DNA of 64,000 bases from a bacterium (GTDB lineage: Bacteria; SZUA-182; DTGQ01): assembly GCA_040755755.1 (NCBI GenBank), contig JBFLZW010000078.1, forward strand, positions 21,328 through 85,327, in the 5' to 3' direction. Of this stretch, positions 1-9,349 are shown one piece after another (the first letter of the stretch is position 1; each line of letters opens with the position of its first letter). The notes under the pieces are model-generated. The model did no database searches. It had not been told where the DNA came from and was given only the letters and a program-made list of their open reading frames with translations. Both the position numbers and the translations under genes were made by a program.

Positions 1-139
1 TCATAATGACGAGATCCTGAAGGATGCAGTAAACATCCTTGATAAAATTATCGATTTTGACAAGCCCGGAACCGGCCTGTTATTTGTGGTTCCCATCACT
101 TTAGTTAAGGGAATCCGCTTTGAGGAATTATCCTGGTAG
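1..139 (+). CDS. C-terminal end of a P-II-like (GlnB-family) protein, partial
   Basis: The reading frame enters from the left edge (first full codon at base 2) and ends at a TAG at 137-139, giving 45 residues. They contain a helix-like stretch (EILKDAVNILDKIIDF) followed by KPGTGLLFVVPI, which resembles the last beta strand and C-loop of P-II-type signalling proteins. In that family this segment helps bind ATP/ADP. The T-loop and the rest of the protein lie outside the window, so neither target nor class can be given. The end overlaps the proposed TTG start of the next gene by 20 bases, which suggests co-transcription. The family call rests on this short tail only. Confidence 0.5.
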   Translation, partial: HNDEILKDAVNILDKIIDFDKPGTGLLFVVPITLVKGIRFEELSW

Positions 140-1367
140 AGTCTCGGAAGAGACAAGGCTGATAGAAAAGATGGGTGAATCGCAATTGTCCTTACTTGCT
201 CAGGAGATTATTCGAAATAATCAGCAAAGGGAGGAGAAAACCCTTTCTCCTTATGCCTGTAAAAGCCACTCAGGAAGCCGACAGGAGCCGGAACGGGAAA
301 AAATTGCCGATCACCTGAATATCAGGCCGATATTCTTTCACGACACCGACAAGATCATCCATTCGCTGGCATACTCACGGTACATTGATAAGGCCCAGGT
401 TTTCTTTCTGTTTGAAAATGACCATATCACCCATCGGGTTCTTCACGTGCAGTTTGTTTCCAAAATCGCCCGGGTCATCGGACGATGCCTCAGGCTGAAC
501 GAGGATCTGATCGAAGCGATTGCTCTCGGTCATGATATCGGACATGCACCCTATGGCCATGATGGAGAAGCCTACCTCGATCAACTGTGCATCCGGCATG
601 GGATCGGCCACTTTTTTCATAACCTTCAAAGTGTCCGGCTGCTGCGGGAGATCGAAAACCGGGGTCATGGCCTCAATATTTCTCTTCAGGTTCTTGACGG
701 CATCATGTCCCATAACGGAGAGATGGAGAATCAGGTTCTGCTGCCGGATTACCGGAAAACCTGGACATCCTTCCTGGAAGATTATCAGCGGGGATACCAT
801 GAGGAGGCTTATGGCAGGAAATTTCGTCCCATGACCCTGGAAGGCATGGCAGTCCGTATTTCCGACATCATCGCCTACATCGGGCGGGATATCGAGGATG
901 CCATTACCGTGAAGCTCATCAGAAGAGAAGACCTCCCGGCCCGGGTCGTCAAGGTTCTGGGCGACCGGAACGATACGATCATCAATGCCCTGGTTCTCGA
1001 CCTGATTGAAAACAGCTTCGATAAGGATTATCTCTGCCTGAGCCCTCAGATATTTGAAGCCCTCAGGGAATTAAAGGAATTCAACTACCGGGCCATCTAT
1101 CTCAATCCCCGGATAAAGGCCCAGAATACCAAGATTAAAAGAATGTTCGAGCTGCTGTTCGAGCGGTATCTCAATGACCTGAAGGAAGGGCAGAAAAACT
1201 CCCCGATCTACAGGTTTTTTCTCGATAACCTGGATCAGGTTTATTTCTGCAATACTTCTCCTGAGAGAATGGTGGTCGATTTTATCAGCGGTATGACCGA
1301 TGATTTTTTTAATCGCCAGTTCCGGGAATCTTTCTTGCCCGCCTCCTTTGGCCTGGAAATAGGGTAA
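120..1367 (+). CDS. dGTPase-like HD-domain deoxynucleoside triphosphate triphosphohydrolase
   Basis: This 415-residue protein belongs to the dGTPase/SAMHD1-type HD hydrolases, which cleave dNTPs to a nucleoside plus triphosphate in the cytoplasm. An N-terminal LSPYA segment is followed by DKIIHSLAYSRY and HRVLHVQFVSKIAR (first metal-ligand histidine) and then by the HD pair in EAIALGHDIGHAPYGHDGE. A later ISDIIAYIGRDIEDA supplies the final aspartate of the H...HD...D set. The listed start is TTG at 120, with AAGGGA seven bases upstream. ATG at 171 (residue 18) is an alternative and would remove the overlap with the P-II-like gene. Substrate preference cannot be read from sequence. The family call is firm, the exact start is not. 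Confidence 0.85.
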   Translation: MRNYPGRVSEETRLIEKMGESQLSLLAQEIIRNNQQREEKTLSPYACKSHSGSRQEPEREKIADHLNIRPIFFHDTDKIIHSLAYSRYIDKAQVFFLFENDHITHRVLHVQFVSKIARVIGRCLRLNEDLIEAIALGHDIGHAPYGHDGEAYLDQLCIRHGIGHFFHNLQSVRLLREIENRGHGLNISLQVLDGIMSHNGEMENQVLLPDYRKTWTSFLEDYQRGYHEEAYGRKFRPMTLEGMAVRISDIIAYIGRDIEDAITVKLIRREDLPARVVKVLGDRNDTIINALVLDLIENSFDKDYLCLSPQIFEALRELKEFNYRAIYLNPRIKAQNTKIKRMFELLFERYLNDLKEGQKNSPIYRFFLDNLDQVYFCNTSPERMVVDFISGMTDDFFNRQFRESFLPASFGLEIG

Positions 1368-1370
1368 AAA

Positions 1371-1488
1371 AGCAGGAGTCAGGAGCCAGAAGGCAGAAGG
1401 CAGAATAAAGCCAGCAGGCAGAAGTCAGGAGAGAAGTTATCACGTATCAGTTTTCTGTTTTTTACTGATCACTGACCACTCTCTCCTG
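1371..1488. repeat. Dispersed GGAGTCAGAAG-type intergenic repeat
   Basis: A purine-rich stretch built from variants of GGAGTCAGAAGGCAGAA is followed by a T-rich centre and by ACTGATCACTGACCACTCTCTCC, which partly mirrors the left side. A shorter relative lies at 9074-9118, and the 'GTCAGTGAACAGTGGTCAGT' type recurs at 26573-26600. The position between convergent genes and the imperfect inverted layout fit a small non-coding dispersed repeat. No open frame of note. Confidence 0.5.
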
Positions 1489-1506
1489 GTCTTCTCAATT
1501 TTCATC

Positions 1507-1824
1507 CTAACTATTACTTACGACCTCCAGAATGCAGTTTTCAGTACCAAACTGATTCGGTTCGAATTTCGTGCATTGAGGGTCATTCCGCCATTCACCA
1601 TCCACGAGATAGCGATATTGGTATCTGCCCGGTTCCAGATCCAGTCTCGCTTTCCAATTACCATCCTTGTCTTTCTTCATGCTCTGGGTGTAGTCCCAAT
1701 TATTGAAATCACCCACCAAAGAAACATTGTGGGCTTCCGGTGAGTGAAAGGTAAAATATACCCTCTTTCTTTTTGGACGGTTATCTGCGGTTTTTGTTGT
1801 TGATGACGACTTGTTCGTTGCCAT
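1507..1824 (-). CDS. Stand-alone glycogen-binding (CBM48/AMPK-beta type) domain protein
   Basis: A small protein of about 105 residues. After a Lys/Ser/Thr-rich start comes a single early-set beta-sandwich: RVYFTFHSPEAHNVSLVGDFNNWD, then MKKDKDGNWKARLDLEPG, RYQYRYLVDGEWRNDP and a closing strand. The GDFNNWD and YQYRYLVDG signatures are those of CBM48, which in AMPK-beta and branching enzymes binds alpha-glucans. No catalytic domain is attached, so it may act as an adaptor or glycogen-binding regulator. The start is ATG at 1824 because GGGAGG lies four bases before it; an upstream in-frame ATG at 1845 lacks such a site. A TTGACT/TAAACA promoter candidate sits 55-85 bases upstream. Partner unknown. 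Confidence 0.8.
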   Translation of the reverse strand: MATNKSSSTTKTADNRPKRKRVYFTFHSPEAHNVSLVGDFNNWDYTQSMKKDKDGNWKARLDLEPGRYQYRYLVDGEWRNDPQCTKFEPNQFGTENCILEVVSNS

Positions 1825-1879
1825 TGGTCCTCCCTTGAAAGACAACAGGTTGAGAGTTTTTCAATGAATTCCGAAAAAA

Positions 1880-1908
1880 TGTTTAGCAAATTTAACCAGT
1901 AAAGTCAA
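1880..1908 (-). promoter_or_regulatory. Candidate sigma70 promoter for the CBM48 gene
   Basis: Read on the minus strand: TTGACT (1903-1908), a 17-base spacer and TAAACA (1880-1885). The -35 box is good and the -10 box weak (three matches to consensus). Confidence 0.35.
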
Positions 1909-2088
1909 GAGAGAAAATGATTATCTTTGAATATTGAGCGCCCATCTCCTGACCATCTGTACCCTCCCAGCTTATGCGGGCACTTACGTAATTGACTATC
2001 TCATTGAACTTGGCTATTATTAATTATTTTAACCGCGACGATCCAACGCCCAAATTCACAAAATCGAGGGATTATTTCTCTACCAATC

Positions 2089-5000
2089 ATGACCAGGCTG
2101 AAAAAAGTCATTGTTATCTCTGCGACCCTTATTCTCTTTATTATTATCGGTAGTCTCCCTCTGGGTATTCGGTTTGGTACAAATTGCCTGGAAAAAAAAT
2201 TACTGTCTGCAATTAATGCCAGAATTTTAGAAAATCTTTCCGGACAGGTCAAATGGGAAAAGGTCAGGCTCGATCTCCTTCGGAACATGCTTGTTTTTGA
2301 AGGGGTATCGTTTTTCCCCAATAAACAGGCACAGCCAGTATCCTTATCGGTAAAAAAAATCCAGGCCCGCTACAGCTTCAAGAATATTTTCAACACCGGC
2401 AGGCTCCTGTTCTCACGGGTAAAAATTGAAGGCCTGCAGGGATCATGGATCGCACCGGATGCTTTCGATAAGAAGTATCCTTATGACAAGATTCCCCTGG
2501 AAGGTGAGCTTGTGCTGGGCACTCTCATGAAGGCAAATGCTTATGTGAGAAAGGTCCGGATAGTGGACAGCCATTTTCAGATGGATTTTCCGAAAGCAGG
2601 CAGGGAGGTAATTTTCCGGCAGATCGAGCTTTCCGCAGAGTTCCCCCCCAAGGGTCCGATCGCACTGCAGGTTCATGTTCCCGGCATAAGAATCACCGGG
2701 CAAAAGCGGGATGAATGCTTCACCCTGCCCCGAGCCAGTGTGCATCTTGGGAAAGATGCTCTGAGCCTCGATTCCTTCACCCTGGCTGCGGAGAAAGGAG
2801 AGGAAAACATCTCCCTGGAGGGTGAATTGTCGTACTCCGGTGGCCAAACTCCTGGTCTTGCCGTATTTTATCAGGGGCAGATCAACGGCAAGAGGATCCA
2901 GTCTTTATGGCCCAGTCTTCCCTTCAGCAGCTCTCCCCTCATTGTCAAGGGAAAGATCGAAGGACCTCTTGAAAGCCCCCTGCTCAAGGGAACGCTCCAT
3001 GTGGCCAGGCTTACTCCTGAAATCCGGGGGAAGTCATCGGGCAGGACAGCGGGGCAGGCATTTCCTGCGATCGATAACCTGGAATCCCGCTACCTGATCG
3101 AGAAGGGGAAAATCACTCTGAGCCGGGTTTCCTTCTCCACTCTGTCAGGCACAGTTTCGGGGCAGGCTGAATTTTTTCTCCCCAAACGCACATTTTCTCT
3201 GGCCGCTTCTCTCGATGACCTGAAACTGGATCGCCTGGTGCCGACATCCCGTGGCCGCACATTTCCCCTTGATATCATCCGCCGCAAATTCCCTGATGTC
3301 AAAGGGAAGGTTTCCTTCCAGGGAGCACTGCTTCAGAGCTGCCGGTTGTCTGGATCAGGGGAATTCGACCTGCGGTTCAGTGACCGGAGGGCTCAGGGCA
3401 GCCCGCTTTTCTGGCAAACGAAATTTTCCCTTGCAGGGGAAAAAAGCCTCCATTTCACCAGCTCCAGCCTGAAGCTGGCTGGAAATGCTCTGGATTTTCA
3501 TGGGGATTTTAATCTTTCGGCACGCGAAAACTTGAAAAATCTTCGTTTCGATCTTCACCTCAATAATGTCGCTTATCTGTCCACGCTCTGGCCGCTCATG
3601 GAAAATACGGGAGGGGAATTATCTTTTTCAGGAGATATGGCCGGTGCTTTTTCAGACCCCCGGATTTGCGGTTCACTGGTCTGGAAGGATGCGGTCTTTA
3701 AGAGATACTCCGCCCAGACGGTTGAGGGCATGATCACCTACGATAAAAAATCCGTCATTCTCTCTCACCTTAACCTGCTGCAAAATCAGACCCGTGTTTC
3801 CATCGATGGAAAAATTTCCACCCGGAACGGGCAGGGGACCCTGCACGCCGAAGCTGATCCGATCTACTATGACGATCTTGAAAAAATCCTGAGCCTGCAT
3901 GCCCCGGTCCTGATCAAGGGAAGAATGGCCTGCACCTCGGATTTCCAGATTCTGCCCCACACCCCCAGGCTGTTTTTCGGACAGGGAGAGGTGACAACCG
4001 GAGAATGGTCCATTGCCGATAAACGGCATCCATTCCTCAAGCAGCAATTTGATACCGTAACCAGCAGGTTCGATGTGGATGCGCACACCTTTCACCTTGA
4101 TCAGACGGTTGGCTGGAAGGGCCGGCAAAAGGTCATGGCCGAATTGATCATTCCCGTCCATCATAACGTCCCGGCTTCCTTTTTCCGGTTTACCTCGCAA
4201 GACTGGAACCTTTCCTGTCTGACTCCGATCCGGGAGCACAAGATACCCCTGGAAGGACGATCATCTTTCCAGGTCCAGGGGAGCGGAGCGATCGGCTCCG
4301 GGGACTGGAACTGGGAGCTCACGGTCCGCCAGCCCCAGTATGAAGGTTTCAGTCTGGACCAGATGATGGCCGCGATCCATATGCAGGGGAACGAGTATCA
4401 GGGAGAGGTGAGGGCAGGGGAGAATACCTTTTCGGTCCGGGGAAATCTGAACCAGGGAATTTCCTACCAGCTCGATGGCCGGATCCCTCAGTTGAAGGTC
4501 GAGCAGGACCTGGCTAACCTGTATGGCATGATTCAACGGAAAGCACTCTATCAGGACCCCAAAAACAATCATCTCCTGGCCGGGGGGGGGAAAATCTTTG
4601 TCGGGCTCTCCGGCAAGGTCAGGGCCTCCGGCTGCCTGCGCGATTTCGAGCAGAGTGAGGGAGAGTTTTTAGCCACGCAGGCAGCCATCCAGACGCCGCT
4701 GCATAACTTCACCGCCAGCCAGCCTTTTACTATCGCTTACCGGCAGGGACGGATTTTCATTTCTGACAGCTCCTTTGTCGGAGAAGGCGTTGAAGCCAGG
4801 ATCCGTGGTGAAGCTGATCAGCATAAACAATTGAATATTTCCTTCTCCGGCGCTGTCCCCATGACCTATCTGGAGCAAAAGTGCAAATTGCTTTCCGGCT
4901 CTACCGGAAACCTGCAATTCGATTTTTCCCTGAAAGGCCGGATGGACGCACCCCGGCTTTCGGGCAGGCTGAAGGCCGTTGATTGCTCGTTCGATCTGCC

Positions 5001-6156
5001 CCTGCTCAACCGGCGGATCGAGGATATCCAGGGAGACCTGCTGATCGGCGAGCAGACGATAACCATTCCCGGTCTTACCGGCACGTGCCATGAAGGCCGG
5101 GTTTCTCTGGATGGAAAGCTTGACTGGCAGGGCCTTGCCATTACCTCGGTCGATCTCAATCTCAGGGGAGAGGATATTCTCCTGGCTTCTCCGTCGCGGT
5201 ACAAATTCCTCCTGAAGGGAGATCTGCACTGGCAGGGCGGCAAAGAGTACTCCGACCTGAGTGGAGTGGTCGAGGTCCAGGAGGGAAGATATCACCGGGA
5301 TGTCGGATTTTTGCAGGCCCTCCTGACCAAACGGCGAAGGATCGACATCGATGAGAAAAGCCTGAGCAGCTTCCAGACATCAGGCCTTGAATGGCTCAAC
5401 AATATGTCGTACGATATCAGGGTCAGCATACCCCAGAACGTATGGGTAAAAAGCTCGTTCTTTACTGCGGAAATTGCCAGATCGGACTTCGCCGTCAAAG
5501 GAAATAATCCCAATCCCTATCCGGAAGGCCAGATCCGGACCATGAACGGGGCTATCCTCCTGGGAGGGAACAAGTTTCAGATCGTTTCCGGGCTTCTGGA
5601 ACTGACCGACCCGCAGCAGCACAGTCCCACGCTGGACATTCTGGCCGTGGCAGACATCGATGCCTACCAGATTTCAGCCAACATTTTCGGCCCGATCGAC
5701 GATCCCCAGATCCGCCTGTCCTCTTCGCCCTACCTTTCCCAGACGGATATCCTGAACATGATTGCCCTGGGCATCAGCTCCGACGGCGGTGGGGGAGGGG
5801 AGTCAGGCGAGCAGGTAACCGTGGGGGGGACCCCGGTGCTTTCCGATATCTTCGGAAATCGGGTGACCAGCTTTTCCGGTATTGACCTTTTCCGGGCCAA
5901 ACTCCTGAACCGCGATCTTTTCCGGCTGGACCTCTTCAAGTTTAAGGTAGGAGAGGAAAGCGGGGAGGTTGAAAAGATTACCGTGGGACGGGATATCACC
6001 AAGCGGCTGCAATTGAAATACTCCATCCCGGCCAATGTGGAAGAGCGGGAAATTGCCGAGGCCGGTTATAAACTGTCCGATTATGTCAAGCTGATCGGCT
6101 CCCAGGATGATCTGGGCACCTATTCACTTGATCTGAACCTGAGCTTCGAATTTTAG
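2089..6156 (+). CDS. tamB: TamB/DUF490-family envelope protein
   Basis: A 1355-residue protein with an N-terminal membrane anchor (VIVISATLILFIIIGSLPLG, residues about 7-26). A very long beta-rich AsmA/TamB-type body follows, with repeated motifs such as LSFSGDMAGAFSDPRICGSL and KGRMDAPRLSGRL. The C-terminal 350 residues match the DUF490 domain, including TSFSGIDLFRAKLL, VGRDITKRLQLKYS and a terminal phenylalanine. TamB-like proteins span the periplasm as a hydrophobic groove and work with an Omp85 partner in outer-membrane protein insertion or phospholipid transport. The stop at 6156 lies 115 bases before the Omp85 start, so the pair is probably co-transcribed. The ribosome site is weak (GAGGGA 17 bases upstream). 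Confidence 0.88.
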   Translation: MTRLKKVIVISATLILFIIIGSLPLGIRFGTNCLEKKLLSAINARILENLSGQVKWEKVRLDLLRNMLVFEGVSFFPNKQAQPVSLSVKKIQARYSFKNIFNTGRLLFSRVKIEGLQGSWIAPDAFDKKYPYDKIPLEGELVLGTLMKANAYVRKVRIVDSHFQMDFPKAGREVIFRQIELSAEFPPKGPIALQVHVPGIRITGQKRDECFTLPRASVHLGKDALSLDSFTLAAEKGEENISLEGELSYSGGQTPGLAVFYQGQINGKRIQSLWPSLPFSSSPLIVKGKIEGPLESPLLKGTLHVARLTPEIRGKSSGRTAGQAFPAIDNLESRYLIEKGKITLSRVSFSTLSGTVSGQAEFFLPKRTFSLAASLDDLKLDRLVPTSRGRTFPLDIIRRKFPDVKGKVSFQGALLQSCRLSGSGEFDLRFSDRRAQGSPLFWQTKFSLAGEKSLHFTSSSLKLAGNALDFHGDFNLSARENLKNLRFDLHLNNVAYLSTLWPLMENTGGELSFSGDMAGAFSDPRICGSLVWKDAVFKRYSAQTVEGMITYDKKSVILSHLNLLQNQTRVSIDGKISTRNGQGTLHAEADPIYYDDLEKILSLHAPVLIKGRMACTSDFQILPHTPRLFFGQGEVTTGEWSIADKRHPFLKQQFDTVTSRFDVDAHTFHLDQTVGWKGRQKVMAELIIPVHHNVPASFFRFTSQDWNLSCLTPIREHKIPLEGRSSFQVQGSGAIGSGDWNWELTVRQPQYEGFSLDQMMAAIHMQGNEYQGEVRAGENTFSVRGNLNQGISYQLDGRIPQLKVEQDLANLYGMIQRKALYQDPKNNHLLAGGGKIFVGLSGKVRASGCLRDFEQSEGEFLATQAAIQTPLHNFTASQPFTIAYRQGRIFISDSSFVGEGVEARIRGEADQHKQLNISFSGAVPMTYLEQKCKLLSGSTGNLQFDFSLKGRMDAPRLSGRLKAVDCSFDLPLLNRRIEDIQGDLLIGEQTITIPGLTGTCHEGRVSLDGKLDWQGLAITSVDLNLRGEDILLASPSRYKFLLKGDLHWQGGKEYSDLSGVVEVQEGRYHRDVGFLQALLTKRRRIDIDEKSLSSFQTSGLEWLNNMSYDIRVSIPQNVWVKSSFFTAEIARSDFAVKGNNPNPYPEGQIRTMNGAILLGGNKFQIVSGLLELTDPQQHSPTLDILAVADIDAYQISANIFGPIDDPQIRLSSSPYLSQTDILNMIALGISSDGGGGGESGEQVTVGGTPVLSDIFGNRVTSFSGIDLFRAKLLNRDLFRLDLFKFKVGEESGEVEKITVGRDITKRLQLKYSIPANVEEREIAEAGYKLSDYVKLIGSQDDLGTYSLDLNLSFEF

Positions 6157-6169
6157 GATGAATAATTTG

Positions 6170-6231
6170 AACCACGAAACACACGAAAAGCACAAAAAAA
6201 TACTTTCGTGTATTTCGTGTGTTTCGTGGTT
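6170..6231. repeat. Perfect 19-bp inverted repeat (CACGAAACACACGAAA type)
   Basis: Two arms, AACCACGAAACACACGAAA at 6170-6188 and its exact reverse complement at 6213-6231, are separated by 24 bases. It lies between tamB and the Omp85 gene. It is in frame with an upstream start at 6158 and would encode a His/Lys-rich pseudo-N-terminus, which is why the downstream ATG at 6272 is preferred for the Omp85 gene. It belongs to a class of small palindromic repeats seen between genes in many environmental genomes. Confidence 0.75.
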
Positions 6232-6271
6232 AATATTCTTTTTTCAGCCCAGAAAGAAGCCAGGATTTGAA

Positions 6272-9073
6272 ATGTCAAAAGTCTGGTGTAGCTTTTTAGC
6301 CGTCGTTATTCTTACATCTCTCCTGCTGATCCTGCCCTCAGCTTCCTGGTCAGCGGAAGATGAAGCCGTATTTTCCAACCGGGCGGTAACCGACCTTCGA
6401 ATCGAGGTCAATGATCCGGCTATCAAGCCTCAAATCCAATATCTTCTTGACGTGCAGGTCGGCGACATGTTCAGCCAGAAAAAAATCGATCAGGGTATCA
6501 GCCGGATCAGGATGCTGAACATATTTTCTTCTGTCCAGGTAGAAAAAGAAGCGGATACTTCCGGCGTCAGGCTGAAGGTAATCGTTCAGAAACAGCCCAT
6601 CATCGAAGACATCAATATTTCCGGTAACTATCCCCTGTTCAAGAACGAAGTCAATAAAGTCATCAGCGCCCGGATAGGCGACTGCTTCAATCCTGCAAAC
6701 CTTCAGCAGAGTGCCCGTGATATTGAACAGCTCTACCGCTCTGAAGGGTATTATCAGGCCAGGGTATCGATCCGGTCGAAGGAATCCAGCTTACGGCAGA
6801 AGGTCAAAGTCACCTTCCGGATCGAGAAGGGATGGCGAACCAAAGTCCAGGAAGTGGAATTTGAGGAAAATGGAAAGCCAATCAAAGATGTCTTTGCCTT
6901 TCAGAGCATTCTGGGCATGTATGCGGGAAATATCCTGCGGGAGGTCAAACTCAAAAAGAATATCCGGCAGATGGAGAGTATTCTGGTTAACCAGGGATTC
7001 CTGAAAGCGAAGGTCAGCTATCGGGTGGTTCCCCGCTCGGCGGAAAATGCACTTTTAAAGATCATCATCGACCGCGGCAGGAAGGTTCAGGTAAGCTTTC
7101 AGGGAAATCACGCCATAAAGGATGCACAGCTTCGCAGTAAAATCACGCTCTATGAAAACCGCTCCTTTGCCGAATTCGATCTTCAGGAAAGTATCGAGGA
7201 TATCAAAGGGCTCTATCTGGAGAAGGGTTTTTTATTTATCGATGCTTCGTATGAAAAAAAGATTGCCGATAATGGGGAAGTCCGGATTACTTTCCATATT
7301 CAGGAGGGAGAGAGGGTCTTTCTGGACCGGATTACCTTCAGCGGCAACCAGGGCATTTCCAGCAAGAAACTGCGCGGGCAGATGCTGATCCTCCAGAAGA
7401 TAACCCCGTTTCAGCGAAACGCTTTTAACCGGCTGGTCTATGAGGAGGACCTGAAAGCCATAAAGGCCCTGTATGCCTTTGAGGGGTATCCCTGGGCTGA
7501 GGTCAGTGACGGGGAAACTACCTTGAGCCCTGACCGAAGGCGTATTTCCAAAACGGTTTCCATCCGGGAGGGTCCCCGGGTGGTGGTGGAGCGGGTTTCT
7601 TTTCAGGGAAATCGCCTCTTTCAGGATTCGGTGCTGGAAGCAAACCTGACCTTGCGGCCGGGAACCTTTTTTACAGAAAAAAAGTGGCAGGAAGATAGGA
7701 AAAGACTGGCTATTTTCTATACCAACAACGGCTATGTTTTTGTCAAAATAACCCCCAGGGTCGATTTCCATAAGGAGAAGGGTTCAGTGGAAATCACCTA
7801 TACGATCGACGAGGGGTCGGAGGCGTTTTTCGGCAAATCCATTATCCGGGGGAATGTCAGGACACGGTATCCCGTCATTCGGGAATCCCTCGATTTTTCG
7901 GAAGGAGAAGCCTTCAGCTATCAGAAGGTTGTCGAAAGCAATAAAAATCTCAGTGATCTTGGCATCTTCCGGGCTGTCAGGGTAAAGCCGATCGGTCTTG
8001 AAAAACAGGAGCGGAAAACTGACATTCTGGTGGAAGTGGAAGAGATGAATACCGGCCGGGCCAACCTCGGAGTTGGCTTCAATTCGAGCCAGGGATACCG
8101 GGGGTACCTGGAGCTTCGGGAAGACAACGTGGCCGGAACCTCGCTGGGTACCACCCTGAGACTCGAATATTCGGGCATCGGCAAGCAGTACAATCTTTCT
8201 GACGGCGTCCAGTATGCCCGGAAAGTTACCCTGGGTCTCCATGATCCCCTGCTGCTGCCCAGGCAGAAAGTGGATGGCAATCTCGACCTGTTCGATAATT
8301 ACGATGAGAAAACCGGCTATGACCTTCGCCAGAACGGTCTGAAAATCCGTCTGGGAAGATCGCTTAACAAAACCACAAAAATTTCCCTCACCTACCGCCT
8401 TGAGAGTGCCAGGCTGCATAACGTGGATGCTGCCCTGGATGATACCGATATCCCTGAGTCTGACCGGGAGCTGACCATCAGCAGCCTCAAGCCGGCACTC
8501 TCGTTCGATACCCGTGACAGTTTCTTTGATCCCCGGCGGGGAATCTATGCTCAGGTCGGATTTGAATTTGCCGGAGGATTTCTATCGGGAGAAAGCAATT
8601 TCTCGAAGCTGACAATCTCGACTGCCGAATTTTTCTCTCTCTCCCGCAGGCTGGTACTTGCTCTTGAAACAAGCGGCGGTAACGCCTGGGTACCCCTTCA
8701 CGATAAACTTCCCATTCAAGAGCGGTTTTATGCCGGAGGACTGAACAGTGTCCGGGGATACCTCGAGGATTCCCTTGGTCCGCGGACTGAGGATGAGGAT
8801 GTTCCTACCGGCGGGCGGGTATCTCTGGTCAATACCCTGGAGCTGAGATATGACCTCTACCGGCAACTGGACAGCCTCATTTTCTGTGATGCCGGTAATG
8901 TCTGGGACAGCCCGAAAGAACTGGACCTGGCTACGATGCGGGCCAGTGCAGGCCTTGGGCTTCGGCTGGTTACCCCGGTCGGTCCGATCCGGCTGGACCA
9001 CGCCTGGATTCTGGATCGGAGGGAGGGAGAGCCAATCGGCAAATTTTATATCAGCGTCGGACATTTGTTTTAG
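6272..9073 (+). CDS. Omp85-family outer-membrane assembly protein with seven POTRA domains (BamA/TamA-like)
   Basis: About 933 residues from ATG 6272: a signal peptide ending ...SASWSA, a periplasmic region and a C-terminal 16-strand type barrel. I count seven POTRA units, each closing with a strand plus a short turn (for example KVTFRIEKG, ITFHIQEG, KTVSIREG, ITYTIDEG, ILVEVEE). E. coli BamA has five and TamA three. The barrel carries RFYAGGLNSVRGY, the conserved loop-6 VRGY motif, and ends in YISVGHLF with a terminal aromatic residue. It follows tamB, so a TamA-like role is likely, but a BamA role cannot be excluded. A longer frame from 6158 encodes only the inverted repeat and is rejected. 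Confidence 0.9.
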   Translation: MSKVWCSFLAVVILTSLLLILPSASWSAEDEAVFSNRAVTDLRIEVNDPAIKPQIQYLLDVQVGDMFSQKKIDQGISRIRMLNIFSSVQVEKEADTSGVRLKVIVQKQPIIEDINISGNYPLFKNEVNKVISARIGDCFNPANLQQSARDIEQLYRSEGYYQARVSIRSKESSLRQKVKVTFRIEKGWRTKVQEVEFEENGKPIKDVFAFQSILGMYAGNILREVKLKKNIRQMESILVNQGFLKAKVSYRVVPRSAENALLKIIIDRGRKVQVSFQGNHAIKDAQLRSKITLYENRSFAEFDLQESIEDIKGLYLEKGFLFIDASYEKKIADNGEVRITFHIQEGERVFLDRITFSGNQGISSKKLRGQMLILQKITPFQRNAFNRLVYEEDLKAIKALYAFEGYPWAEVSDGETTLSPDRRRISKTVSIREGPRVVVERVSFQGNRLFQDSVLEANLTLRPGTFFTEKKWQEDRKRLAIFYTNNGYVFVKITPRVDFHKEKGSVEITYTIDEGSEAFFGKSIIRGNVRTRYPVIRESLDFSEGEAFSYQKVVESNKNLSDLGIFRAVRVKPIGLEKQERKTDILVEVEEMNTGRANLGVGFNSSQGYRGYLELREDNVAGTSLGTTLRLEYSGIGKQYNLSDGVQYARKVTLGLHDPLLLPRQKVDGNLDLFDNYDEKTGYDLRQNGLKIRLGRSLNKTTKISLTYRLESARLHNVDAALDDTDIPESDRELTISSLKPALSFDTRDSFFDPRRGIYAQVGFEFAGGFLSGESNFSKLTISTAEFFSLSRRLVLALETSGGNAWVPLHDKLPIQERFYAGGLNSVRGYLEDSLGPRTEDEDVPTGGRVSLVNTLELRYDLYRQLDSLIFCDAGNVWDSPKELDLATMRASAGLGLRLVTPVGPIRLDHAWILDRREGEPIGKFYISVGHLF

Positions 9074-9118
9074 GAGCAGGAGCCAGGAGACAGAAGTGAG
9101 GAGTCAGGAGGTAATGGT
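9074..9118. repeat. Short GGAGTCAGGAG-type repeat
   Basis: Purine-rich sequence directly after the Omp85 stop, built from GGAGCCAGGAGACAGAAG and GAGGAGTCAGGAGG. It resembles the left half of the repeat at 1371-1488. No hairpin with a T-run is visible. Confidence 0.4.
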
Positions 9119-9276
9119 AACTGTCAAATGGGCAAGGTCTTCTCTTTTGGCTGGACGTTTCGAGATTTCCCACCAGGTTGAGAACGATTTACTTTCCCAC
9201 CAGAGGCCGGAAATAAAGGGGCTTTTAAGGATAAGAAAACCTGACAGGATAATGATGTGTCATAGTGAAATTTCGT

Positions 9277-9305
9277 TTGATTACCATAATATTTTTAGGT
9301 ATACT
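9277..9305 (+). promoter_or_regulatory. Candidate sigma70 promoter for the excisionase-like gene pair
   Basis: TTGATT (9277-9282), a spacer of exactly 17 bases and TATACT (9300-9305), in an AT-rich stretch 45 bases before the start codon at 9350. Both boxes are one or two bases from consensus. Confidence 0.6.
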
Positions 9306-9349
9306 AAGGATACTGATAGATATTGACGATATTATCTTAAGGAGAAGAT

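Noticed and set aside
6158..6271. N-terminal extension of the Omp85 protein
   Set aside because: It encodes only the inverted repeat (His/Lys-rich, then CISCVSW); ATG 6272 begins a proper signal peptide.
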